Below are positions 26,572-34,346 of a DNA stretch of 64,000 nt, in pieces. The notes under the pieces are model-generated. The model made no database searches and had not been told where the DNA came from. It saw only the letters and a list, made by a program, of their open reading frames with translations. The stretch's first letter is position 1. Every line of letters begins with the position of its first letter. Location of the stretch: assembly GCF_947648125.1 (NCBI RefSeq), contig NZ_CANSMR010000004.1, positions 186,001-250,000 on the forward strand. The letters run 5' to 3'. The position numbers and the translations under genes were made by a program. Source of the stretch: an uncultured Bradyrhizobium sp. GTDB taxonomy: Bacteria; Pseudomonadota; Alphaproteobacteria; Rhizobiales; Xanthobacteraceae.

Positions 26572-27453
26572 ATGTTCGATGCTGCGGTACTCAAGGGAAA
26601 GCGTATCCTGATTACCGGCGGAGGGACCGGGCTCGGCAAGGAGATGGCGGTCGGTTTCGCCGCCCATGGCGCTCATGTCTATGTCTGCGGACGGCGCAAG
26701 GAGGTGCTCGAGCAGGCTGCGCAGGACATCCGCGCGCGATCCGGCGGGCAAGCATCCGCATTGCTCGCCAATGTGCGTGACGCCGACAGCATCGAAGCGA
26801 TGATGGAGACCATCTGGGCCGACGGACCGCTCACCGGTCTCGTCAACAATGCCGGCGCGAACTTCCTGGCCCCGACCGAAACCCTGTCGCCGCGCGGGTA
26901 TGAGGCCGTCCGTTCCACGGTGATGGATGGCTCGTTCTATGCCTCGCTCGCGTGCGGCAAGCGATGGATCGCAGCCAACCTGCCGGGGGTCATCATCAGC
27001 AATCTCGTGACCTGGGTATGGACCGGATCGGCCTATGTGGTGCCGGCAGCGATGGCGAAGGCGGCCGTGCACGCCATGACCATGTCGCTCGCGGTGGAGT
27101 GGGGGCCGAAGAACATCCGCGTCAATGCCATCGCGCCCGGGCCGTTCCCGACCGAAGGCGCCTGGGACAAGCTCAATCCGCTGGCGGAGACCGGCGTCGG
27201 CGCGACGCAGGCCAACGAGGTGCCGTTGCGGCGCTTCGGCAAGATGGATGAGCTGCGCAATCTCCTGATCTTTCTGATGTCGGACGGCTGCAGCTACATC
27301 ACCGGCGACACGATCAGCATCGATGGTGGCCATCATCTGGCGGCGCCGAGCACGTTTGCCGGGCTCTCAAAATTGTCGCCGGCCGACTGGAAGCGTGCGC
27401 GCGAGGCGATTCAGGCGTCGGTGCAGAAAGAGAAGCAGGCGCGGTCGATCTGA
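26572..27453 (+). CDS. Dienoyl/enoyl-CoA reductase-like SDR
   Basis: 293 residues with ITGGGTGLGKEMA, NNAGANF and, in place of YxxxK, PAAMAKAAV followed by SLAVEWG. The missing tyrosine and the PxxMAK helix resemble mitochondrial-type 2,4-dienoyl-CoA reductases. It ends with a 45-residue Lys/Arg-rich extension. GGGGAGGAG precedes ATG 26572. It is first in a unit with the enoyl-CoA hydratase-family gene at 27506. Confidence 0.8.
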   Translation: MFDAAVLKGKRILITGGGTGLGKEMAVGFAAHGAHVYVCGRRKEVLEQAAQDIRARSGGQASALLANVRDADSIEAMMETIWADGPLTGLVNNAGANFLAPTETLSPRGYEAVRSTVMDGSFYASLACGKRWIAANLPGVIISNLVTWVWTGSAYVVPAAMAKAAVHAMTMSLAVEWGPKNIRVNAIAPGPFPTEGAWDKLNPLAETGVGATQANEVPLRRFGKMDELRNLLIFLMSDGCSYITGDTISIDGGHHLAAPSTFAGLSKLSPADWKRAREAIQASVQKEKQARSI

Positions 27454-27505
27454 GCCTTGGCAAGCGAAAGCGCCACGGGAGGCTCGTCGTGAGAGGGAGA
27501 TGAGG

Positions 27506-28306
27506 ATGGGACTGGCGGTATCGACAAAAAGTTTCGAATGCTCCGTCAATGACGGTCTCGCACACATCGTCCTGGATCAGCCCGCCCGCGGTAATCCGAT
27601 CGACGGTGATTTTTGTCGCGAGTTCGCTCTCGCCATCGCCGAGCTGAGCGAGCGCGCGGACGTCCGCGCGGTGCTGCTCTCGGCGCGCGGGCGGCTGTTC
27701 AGCGTCGGCGGCGACCTGATGTCGCTGGTCAAGCAGGGCGACGCGTTACCGGGGACGATCAAGGCCTGGACCGCCGATATTCATATCGCGATCGCGCGGA
27801 TGGTCCGGATGCGCGCGCCGGTCATTGCCGCGGTTCACGGCAATGTCGCCGGTGGCAGCGTGTCGCTCATGGCGGCCGCGGACATCATCGTGATGGCGGA
27901 ATCGGCGAAGATCTCGGCGGCATTCTCCAAGATCGGCTTCAGTCCGGACAGCGGGTCGACGACCACGGTCACCCGACGCATCGGTGTTGCGCGCGCGAGG
28001 CGCTTCTTCCTGCTCGGTGAGACGCTTGACGCCGCAACCGCGCTGTCGCTCGGTCTGGTTGACTTCGTCGTTCCCGATGGTGCGGTGCAGTCCGAGGCCG
28101 TCCGGATCGCGACGCAACTCGCGGCCGGTCCGACCGAGGCGTTCGGCGCGATCAAGCGGCTGTTTTCCCAAACCAATGACCGATCGTTCGAGAGTCAGCT
28201 CGAGGAGGAGGCGCAGACGCTTGCCGCGATTTCGCGAACGGCAGATGCGCAGGAAGGCGTCAGGGCTTTTGTCGAGAAGCGGAAGCCGGTGTTCTCGGGA
28301 AAATAA
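27506..28306 (+). CDS. Enoyl-CoA hydratase/isomerase family protein (PaaG-like active site)
   Basis: A 266-residue crotonase-fold protein. The oxyanion segments FSVGGDL and GNVAGGSVSL are intact. The two hydratase glutamates are missing (Ser in GGSVSL and in AFSKIG), while Asp in GFSPDSGST matches the catalytic aspartate of PaaG-type isomerases. This suggests double-bond isomerisation or another crotonase reaction rather than plain hydration. ATG 27506 was chosen because the GGGAG site spaces correctly to it and not to ATG 27500. Confidence 0.82.
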   Translation: MGLAVSTKSFECSVNDGLAHIVLDQPARGNPIDGDFCREFALAIAELSERADVRAVLLSARGRLFSVGGDLMSLVKQGDALPGTIKAWTADIHIAIARMVRMRAPVIAAVHGNVAGGSVSLMAAADIIVMAESAKISAAFSKIGFSPDSGSTTTVTRRIGVARARRFFLLGETLDAATALSLGLVDFVVPDGAVQSEAVRIATQLAAGPTEAFGAIKRLFSQTNDRSFESQLEEEAQTLAAISRTADAQEGVRAFVEKRKPVFSGK

Positions 28307-28348
28307 GCCCGCCCTTGAGGCGACAATCTTGCCCATTGGCGATAGATC

Positions 28349-28367
28349 GTACTTTATAATAAAGTAC
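28349..28367. promoter_or_regulatory. Variant GTAC palindrome before the CoA ligase gene, site 5
   Basis: GTACTTTAT and ATAAAGTAC form a perfect 9-bp inverted repeat around one base. The GTAC elements are 11 bases apart instead of the 6 seen in the other sites. The right-hand GTAC also begins a weak copy of the usual core (GTACACCTATAAAC, 28364-28377). It is 65 bases upstream of ATG 28432. Confidence 0.45.
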
Positions 28368-28431
28368 ACCTATAAACCAAATAATCCGGCCGTCGAAGCC
28401 GGGACGACACACGACACCGCAGGAGGGAATA

Positions 28432-30057
28432 ATGACCGTGGCTGCCGCTGTACGAGAGATGTCCCACGCGAATTTTCGCGAAGCCGGCTACTGGCTCGAC
28501 AAGACCGTCGACCAGCTGCTGACGGAGGCAGTCGCAGGCACCCCTGACAAGGTTGCCGTCATCGCCGACCGCGCGGATCGCGACCATGCGCCGCGTTTCA
28601 CCTACGGGGAATTGAAAGATCTTGCCGATCGCGCCGCGAGCTCGCTGCTGCGGCTTGGCGTCGGGCGAGGCGACGTCGTCACGGTGCAATTGCCGAATTG
28701 GTGGGAGTTCGTGGTCACGGCCTTTGCTTGCAGCAAGATCGGCGCGGTGATGAATCCGGTGATGCCGATCCTGCGCGAGCGCGAGCTCTTGTACATCCTG
28801 AATTTCTGCGAGGCGAAGGTCTTCATCGTGCCGAAGAGCTATCGCGGGTTCGACTACGCCGCGATGGCGCAGAGCATGCGTGCTGAGCTGCCGCATCTCA
28901 AGCACGTGATCGTCGCCGACGACGACGGCGAGAGCGGCTTCAAAGAAATGTTGTTGTCGACGGACGCCGGTAAGCTCCCTCGCGGCCTACATCCGGATGA
29001 CATGGCCGTGTTGATGTTCACGTCGGGCACGACCGGCGAACCGAAGGGCGTCATGCACACCTCGAACTCGTTGATCGCCTGCTGCAAGGCGCTTTCGAGC
29101 CGGTTCGGATTGGACTCCAGCGACGTGTTGCTGGTCGCTTCTCCAGTCGGTCACATGACGGGCTATGCCGCGGTCGTCCTGCTGTCGGTCTATCTCGGCG
29201 GCACGATGATTCTTCAGGATGTTTGGGAACCCAAGCGTGGCGTCAACCTGATGGCACGCGAAGGCGTAACGTACACTGCGGCCTCGACACCGTTCCTCAG
29301 CGACATCTGCGATACCGTGAAGGACGGTGCGCCGCATCCCAGAAGCCTCCGCTCCTTCCTGTGCGGCGGCGCTCCGATCCCGTCGATCCTGATCGAGCGT
29401 GCGGCCGAGGAACTCGATCTGACCGTCTGCTCGCTCTGGGGCATGACCGAGGTACTCTCGGGCACGCTGACCGAGCCATCACGTGCAGCCGAGAAGTCAG
29501 CAAGCACGGATGGCCGCGCGCAGGAGGGAATGGAGGTTAGGGTCGTCGATGCCGAAGGCAGGGCGATGCCGGCGGGAGAGTCGGGCCGGCTGTTGGTACG
29601 CGGCGCGCAGATGTTCAAGGGCTACTACAAGCGGCCGGAGCTACAGACCTTCGATGGCGAAGGCTGGTTCGATTCCGGCGATCTCGCTTATATGGATGTG
29701 GACGGTTACATCCGCATCTCCGGTCGGGTGAAGGACATCCTGATCCGGGGCGGCGAGAATGTGCCGGTCGTCGAGATTGAGAACCTGCTCTACAAGCACC
29801 CGGCCATCTCCGGCGTCGCAGTGGTCGGGTTTCCGGATGCGCGGCTTGGCGAACGAGGCTGCGCATTCATCGTGCCGCGCGGCGACAGCACGATCGACCT
29901 GGCAGCGGTGCAGGCTTATCTGGGCGAGGCGAAGATGGCGAAGCAGTTCTGGCCGGAACGCGTCGAGCTCGTTGCCGAGCTGCCGCGCACGGCAAGCGGC
30001 AAGATCCAGAAATTCAAGCTGCGCGAGATCGCCGCCGCGTTTGCCGACGCGAAATAG
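28432..30057 (+). CDS. Acyl-CoA ligase, cyclohexanecarboxylate-CoA ligase-like
   Basis: A 541-residue ANL ligase. The P-loop FTSGTTGEPKGVMH spans residues 197-210, SLWGMTEVLSGTL and DSGDLAYMDVDGYI follow, the hinge is RVKDILIRGGENVPV and the C-terminal lysine motif is TASGKIQKFKL. The N-terminal NFREAGYWLDKTVDQLL and general pattern recall AliA-type alicyclic-acid CoA ligases, which fits the BadH and BadI homologues in this island. A GGAGGG site precedes ATG 28432. It is convergent with the next gene. Confidence 0.87.
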   Translation: MTVAAAVREMSHANFREAGYWLDKTVDQLLTEAVAGTPDKVAVIADRADRDHAPRFTYGELKDLADRAASSLLRLGVGRGDVVTVQLPNWWEFVVTAFACSKIGAVMNPVMPILRERELLYILNFCEAKVFIVPKSYRGFDYAAMAQSMRAELPHLKHVIVADDDGESGFKEMLLSTDAGKLPRGLHPDDMAVLMFTSGTTGEPKGVMHTSNSLIACCKALSSRFGLDSSDVLLVASPVGHMTGYAAVVLLSVYLGGTMILQDVWEPKRGVNLMAREGVTYTAASTPFLSDICDTVKDGAPHPRSLRSFLCGGAPIPSILIERAAEELDLTVCSLWGMTEVLSGTLTEPSRAAEKSASTDGRAQEGMEVRVVDAEGRAMPAGESGRLLVRGAQMFKGYYKRPELQTFDGEGWFDSGDLAYMDVDGYIRISGRVKDILIRGGENVPVVEIENLLYKHPAISGVAVVGFPDARLGERGCAFIVPRGDSTIDLAAVQAYLGEAKMAKQFWPERVELVAELPRTASGKIQKFKLREIAAAFADAK

Positions 30058-30058
30058 C

Positions 30059-30862
30059 TCACTGATCGCCGTAGGTCGGATCCCGTCGCTCGCGAAACGC
30101 GGCGACGGCTTCCGCGTGGTCGTGGGTTTCCAGCAGGATGACCTGCTGACGGTCCTCCATCATCAGAGCTGCATCGAGGCTCGGTGCATCGATCAACGCG
30201 TTGAGCGCCTGCTTGGTCATGCGAAGTCCCATGGGAGAGACCCGCAGCATGTCCTCGGCGAATGCGAGCCCCCTGGCGAGCAATTGATCAACCGGCACGA
30301 TGTCGCTGACCAGCCCGATCGACTTCGCGCGCTCGGCCTTGATGAACCGCCCGGTGAGCAGGAACTCCGAGGCAACCGACAGGCCGACCAGGCGCGGCAG
30401 CAGATAGCCGGAGCCCATGTCGCAACCGCCGACGCCGATCTTGATATAGGCGGCGTTCATTCGTGCATCCGGCGCGGCAAAACGGACGTCGCAGGCGAGC
30501 AGGAACGAAAAGCCGGCGCCACAGGCCGCACCGTGCGCGAGCCCGATGATCGGCTGCGGGCAGGACCGCATCAGGCGGATCACGCCGGAATAGTTCTGCT
30601 GCATCTTGAGCTGGCGCTGCGGCCGGCCCTTGCCGGGTGCGGCGAATGCGTCCGATCCGAGCTCGGCGCCGGCGGAGAACTGCGGTCCGCTGCCGCGCAG
30701 GATCACGACGCGCGTTGCCGGCCGATTGTGCAGCCCGGAAAAGTAGGCGGTCAGGTCGGCGATCATGTCGGGCGAGACTGCGTTCAGCTCGGCCGGGCGG
30801 TTCAAGGTCAGGATATCGATCGCGCCATTGGTGTCGATCGTGATGGTGGTCGGCTGCGTCAC
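30059..30862 (-). CDS. Enoyl-CoA hydratase/isomerase family protein
   Basis: A crotonase-fold protein of 267 residues with FSAGAEL, AHGAACGAGFSF and GGCDMGSGYLLPRLVG. Both usual hydratase glutamates are replaced, and an Asp is placed as in PaaG-like isomerases. GTG 30862 is preceded by GGAG at a good distance. The longer ATG 30898 would put the start only four bases from operator site 6, so the GTG is preferred. Likely isomerase or hydratase on a cyclic or branched enoyl-CoA. Confidence 0.8.
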   Translation of the reverse strand: MTQPTTITIDTNGAIDILTLNRPAELNAVSPDMIADLTAYFSGLHNRPATRVVILRGSGPQFSAGAELGSDAFAAPGKGRPQRQLKMQQNYSGVIRLMRSCPQPIIGLAHGAACGAGFSFLLACDVRFAAPDARMNAAYIKIGVGGCDMGSGYLLPRLVGLSVASEFLLTGRFIKAERAKSIGLVSDIVPVDQLLARGLAFAEDMLRVSPMGLRMTKQALNALIDAPSLDAALMMEDRQQVILLETHDHAEAVAAFRERRDPTYGDQ

Positions 30863-30901
30863 GTCTGTCGCTCCATCTCTTAACGTCCTTGATGGCATAT
30901 A

Positions 30902-30915
30902 GTAATATAGTGTAC
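30902..30915. promoter_or_regulatory. GTAC-type operator, site 6 (GTAATATAGTGTAC)
   Basis: The right half (AGTGTAC) is perfect and the left half is weaker. It sits between the divergent hydratase-family gene (30862) and the SDR gene (30996), so it could serve both. Confidence 0.5.
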
Positions 30916-30995
30916 GATCATGGCGCGCAATGCTCGGTGCGGCCTTCGGGAGGAGGCCGCCGCGGCTTGCGCCAAGACCTTCAGGGAGCCGAAGC

Positions 30996-31871
30996 ATGCC
31001 ATATCAATCCGTGTTCAGGCCGGACCTGTTCAAGGGCCAAACCATCATCGTCACCGGCGGTGGCAGCGGAATCGGGCGCTGCACCGCCCACGAGCTTGCA
31101 GCGCTGGGGGCCAATGTGGCGATCCTTGGACGGACGATGGAGAAGCTCGTCGACGTGCAGCGCGAGATCGAGGAGGACGGCGGGCAGGCGATGAGCCATG
31201 CTTGCGACATCCGCGACGAGACCATGGTGGTCGGCGCGGTCGATGCGGTGCTCGCGCGCTATGGCCGGATCGACGGGCTGGTCAACAATGCTGGCGGCCA
31301 GTTTCGCGCACCGCTGAAGTCGATCTCGACCAAGGGGTTCGAGGCCGTCGTACGCAACAATCTGACCGGCGGCTTCATCTTCATGCGTGAGGTCTATAAC
31401 CGCTGGATGGAGGCCAATGGCGGCGCGATCGTCAACATCATTGCGGATATCTGGCACGGCTGGCCGGAATTCGGCCATTCCGCTGCGGCTCGCGGCGGCA
31501 TGCTGACGCTGACCGAGACGGCGGCCTGCGAATGGTCGGCCTCCGGCGTGCGGGTGAATGCGGTGGCGCCCGGCGGGATCGTGTCGAGCGGCTTCGATAG
31601 CTATACGCCGGAGATGCAGAAGAAGCTCCACGATTTCACCGAACGCGTACCGCTGCAACGCTTCGGAACGGAAGCGGAGATATCGGCTGCCATCGCCTAC
31701 CTGCTGTCACCAGCGGCGGCTTATGTCACAGGCTCCTGCCTCCGCGTCGACGGCGGCACGCCCAACGCGCGTACCACCTGGAAGCTCGAGCCGCACAGCC
31801 GCAGCGTGCCATTCGAGGGGTTCCACCGCGTGAAGCTGCCCGAAGTGATGAAGCGCAATGCCAGCGCGTAG
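30996..31871 (+). CDS. SDR with HSxAARxG signature, dienoyl-CoA reductase-like
   Basis: 291 residues with VTGGGSGIGR, NNAGGQF and an active-site helix GHSAAARGG: Ser replaces Tyr and Arg replaces Lys of YxxxK. It is the same subfamily as the SDR at 7624. VTGSCLRVDGG is followed by a 45-residue tail. GGGAG precedes ATG 30996. Probably an NADPH-dependent enoyl- or dienoyl-CoA reductase, although loss of both catalytic residues leaves the chemistry open. Confidence 0.8.
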   Translation: MPYQSVFRPDLFKGQTIIVTGGGSGIGRCTAHELAALGANVAILGRTMEKLVDVQREIEEDGGQAMSHACDIRDETMVVGAVDAVLARYGRIDGLVNNAGGQFRAPLKSISTKGFEAVVRNNLTGGFIFMREVYNRWMEANGGAIVNIIADIWHGWPEFGHSAAARGGMLTLTETAACEWSASGVRVNAVAPGGIVSSGFDSYTPEMQKKLHDFTERVPLQRFGTEAEISAAIAYLLSPAAAYVTGSCLRVDGGTPNARTTWKLEPHSRSVPFEGFHRVKLPEVMKRNASA

Positions 31872-31875
31872 CTGG

Positions 31876-32889
31876 CTAGTCGACTGCGATGATCAGCTTG
31901 CCGTGATTCTCGCCGCGGTAAAGCTTTGCGATCGCGCCCGGCGCCTGCTCCAGTCCGGGCAGCACCTCCTCGTCATGAACTACCTTGCCGGCCAGTGCGA
32001 GTTCGGCGAGGCGCGTCGCCGCCGTTTCGAACTCGGCGAGATGATCGAAGATGATGAAGCCGGACCATCGCAGGCGACGCGTGAGAATTTCGCGCTCCGG
32101 GCGCGGGCCGCTGGGCACGGGGGTCCAGGACGCATTCGCGGCCGTACCGCACTGGATCACCCGTCCGCGCAGCCGCATGGTGCGGATGGCGGCATCGGCA
32201 ATGGGGCCGCCGGTGTTGTCGAAGAAGATGTCGTTGCCGTCAGGGCAGGCCGCGCGGATCGCTGCGCCGAGGTCTGGCGTCTCGCGATAGTTGATCATGT
32301 CTGCGTAGCCATAGCGCGCCTTCGCGTGCGCGGCCTTGTCAGCTGAACTGGTCAATCCGACCGCGCGGCACCCTGCGATCCGTGCAAGCTGGCCGACAAA
32401 GCTCCCGACGCTGCCCGCTGCCGTCGACACCAGCACATGCTCGCCGGGCTTGGGGTCGCCGAGGCCGTGGAAGGCGAGGTAGGCGGTGATGCCGTTCATG
32501 CCGAGCACGCTGAGATTGGCACTGAGCGGCAGGCTGGATGGGGCGACGCGGCGCAGGATTGCCTCCGGCGTCGTCACGCAATAGCGTTGCCAGCCGAACC
32601 ATCCGTAGACGTGCTCGCCGGCACGATAATCAGAAGCATTGCTTTCCAGGATCTCGCCGACGGCGAGCGCGCGCATCGGCGTGTCGAGCGGCACCGGTGC
32701 GCTGTAGTTCCCCTCATCGTTCGCCCATCCTCGCTGCGCCGGATCAACGGAGAGAAAGCGGTTCTGGATCAGAATCTCGCCATCTCCGGGAATAGCCACC
32801 GGCTCCGTCAGAAGCGAGAAATGTTCCGGCTGCGGGATGCCGCGAGGCCGGGCGGTCAGCCGGACCTGTCGATTTTCGCGAACGGACAT
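31876..32889 (-). CDS. Medium-chain NADP-dependent oxidoreductase (PTGR/double-bond reductase type)
   Basis: 337 residues. It is zinc-independent, with N-terminal RFLSVDPAQRGW, NADPH motif STAAGSVGSFVGQLA, YGYADMINYRE, FFDNTGG and the C-terminal RGENHGKLIIAVD. Relatives reduce alpha,beta-double bonds of enones (prostaglandin reductase, curcumin reductase). ATG 32889 was chosen because GAGGAT lies just upstream; the in-frame ATG at 32901 would remove that site. Divergent from the MaoC gene and sharing operator site 7. Confidence 0.87.
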   Translation of the reverse strand: MSVRENRQVRLTARPRGIPQPEHFSLLTEPVAIPGDGEILIQNRFLSVDPAQRGWANDEGNYSAPVPLDTPMRALAVGEILESNASDYRAGEHVYGWFGWQRYCVTTPEAILRRVAPSSLPLSANLSVLGMNGITAYLAFHGLGDPKPGEHVLVSTAAGSVGSFVGQLARIAGCRAVGLTSSADKAAHAKARYGYADMINYRETPDLGAAIRAACPDGNDIFFDNTGGPIADAAIRTMRLRGRVIQCGTAANASWTPVPSGPRPEREILTRRLRWSGFIIFDHLAEFETAATRLAELALAGKVVHDEEVLPGLEQAPGAIAKLYRGENHGKLIIAVD

Positions 32890-32906
32890 GGCGATCCTCA
32901 TAATTA

Positions 32907-32920
32907 GTACGCTTGTGTAC
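32907..32920. promoter_or_regulatory. GTAC-type operator, site 7 (GTACGCTTGTGTAC)
   Basis: A near-perfect palindrome (GTACGC/GTGTAC) between the divergent oxidoreductase (32889) and MaoC (33016) genes, 17 bases from the former start. Confidence 0.7.
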
Positions 32921-33015
32921 GATATGACTATACGGTAGAAAACCGGCGGGAGACAAGGAAATCCGGACGGTATCTCCGTCCACAACCCCTGCAACGAATC
33001 GCAAGAGGCAAAGAC

Positions 33016-33468
33016 ATGGCGGGGCTCTATTTCGAGCAGTTTTCAGTCGGACAAACCTTCAAGCATGAGATCAGGCGCACGGTGACCGACATGGACAACA
33101 TCCTGTTCTCGTCGCTCACCTACAACCCTGCGGCGGTGCACATCGACCATGAGTATGCGAAGGGCACCGAGTTCGGTAAGCCCCTGATGAATTCGATCTT
33201 CACCTTGGGTCTCATCATCGGACTGTCGGTGCAGGACACGACGCTCGGGACCACCGTCGGCAATCTCGGCATGGAAGACACGCGGTTTCCGAAGCCGGTG
33301 TTTGCCGGCGACACGCTGCGTGCCGAGACCAAGGTCGTCGCCGTCCGCGAGAGCAAATCGCGACCGACGCAGGGCATCGTGACCTTCGAGCATCGCGGCT
33401 TCAATCAGCGCGATGAGGAAGTAATGTACTGTCGCCGGAACGGACTGATGATGCGGAGGCCGGCATGA
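33016..33468 (+). CDS. MaoC-like hot-dog dehydratase
   Basis: 150 residues of single hot-dog fold. FEQFSVGQTFKHEIRRTVTD begins it, NPAAVHIDHEYA gives the hydratase-2 type catalytic Asp/His region, and FPKPVFAGDTLRAETKV follows. It would add or remove water across an enoyl-CoA with R-specificity. Its stop overlaps the CitE-like lyase start (ATGA). MaoC/CitE pairs resemble mesaconyl-CoA hydratase plus methylmalyl-CoA lyase. Confidence 0.87.
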   Translation: MAGLYFEQFSVGQTFKHEIRRTVTDMDNILFSSLTYNPAAVHIDHEYAKGTEFGKPLMNSIFTLGLIIGLSVQDTTLGTTVGNLGMEDTRFPKPVFAGDTLRAETKVVAVRESKSRPTQGIVTFEHRGFNQRDEEVMYCRRNGLMMRRPA

Positions 33469-34346
33469 AACTACGCTCGCTCCTCTTTGTGCCGGCGGAC
33501 AGCGAACGCAAGTTCGCCAAGGCCAACGGCATCGGTTCCGATGCACTGATCCTCGATCTCGAGGATTCCGTGGCGCCGGGCCGAAAGGCCTTTGCTCGCG
33601 GTGCCGTCAAGGAATTGCTGGCTGGAGGGTCGAGGGACTGGTCGTTCCTGGTACGGATCAATCCATTCGGCACCGGGCTGACGCTGGAGGATCTGGCAGC
33701 CGTGGTTCGTCCCGGCCTCGATGGCCTCCTGCTCCCCAAGGTCAACGGCATCGAGGATGTCGATCTGATCTCGCACTATGTCGATGTGCTCGAGGTTGCA
33801 AACGGGGTTTCGCCAGGTCATGTCAAGCTGCTGACGGTCGCTACCGAAACGCCGGCCGCTATGATCGGCATGAGCGGCTATGCGCGCAAGAACAAGCGTC
33901 TTGTGGCCTTGACCTGGGGCGGCGAAGACCTGAGCGCGGCGCTCGGCGCGCTGACTCCGCGGGAAGCCGATGGAAGCTGGACGTTCCCCTACCAGGTTGC
34001 GCGCGCCCAGTGCCTGTTTGCGGCGGGTGCCGCCGATGCGGCCGCGCTCGAAACCCTGTATGTCGACTTCAGGGATCAGCAGGGGCTTGCCGAAAGCTGC
34101 AGAATCGCCCGCCGCGACGGCTTTGTGGGCCGCATCGCAATCCATCCGGATCAGGTCGCAACCATCAACAGCTGCTTCACGCCGTCGGAGGCCGACCTGG
34201 CACATGCGCGGCGGGTCGTCGCTGCATTCGCGGCCGCGCCCGATGTCGGCACCGTCGGAATCGACGGCAAGATGTACGACATCCCGCATCTGGTCGCCGC
34301 CAAACGAACCTTGGCGTCGGTCGGGGAGGGTACCTCGCGTGGATAG
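33465..34346 (+). CDS. CitE-like acyl-CoA lyase (HpcH/HpaI family)
   Basis: A 293-residue TIM-barrel enzyme with RSLLFVPAD at the start, LDLEDSV, RINPFGTG, the metal-binding ATETP and GGEDLSA, and GRIAIHPDQV near the end. Family members reversibly cleave malyl-CoA, methylmalyl-CoA or citramalyl-CoA. Tight overlap with MaoC upstream and with the acyl-CoA dehydrogenase downstream (8 bases) suggests sequential steps: dehydrogenation, hydration, carbon-carbon cleavage. Confidence 0.87.
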   Translation: MKLRSLLFVPADSERKFAKANGIGSDALILDLEDSVAPGRKAFARGAVKELLAGGSRDWSFLVRINPFGTGLTLEDLAAVVRPGLDGLLLPKVNGIEDVDLISHYVDVLEVANGVSPGHVKLLTVATETPAAMIGMSGYARKNKRLVALTWGGEDLSAALGALTPREADGSWTFPYQVARAQCLFAAGAADAAALETLYVDFRDQQGLAESCRIARRDGFVGRIAIHPDQVATINSCFTPSEADLAHARRVVAAFAAAPDVGTVGIDGKMYDIPHLVAAKRTLASVGEGTSRG

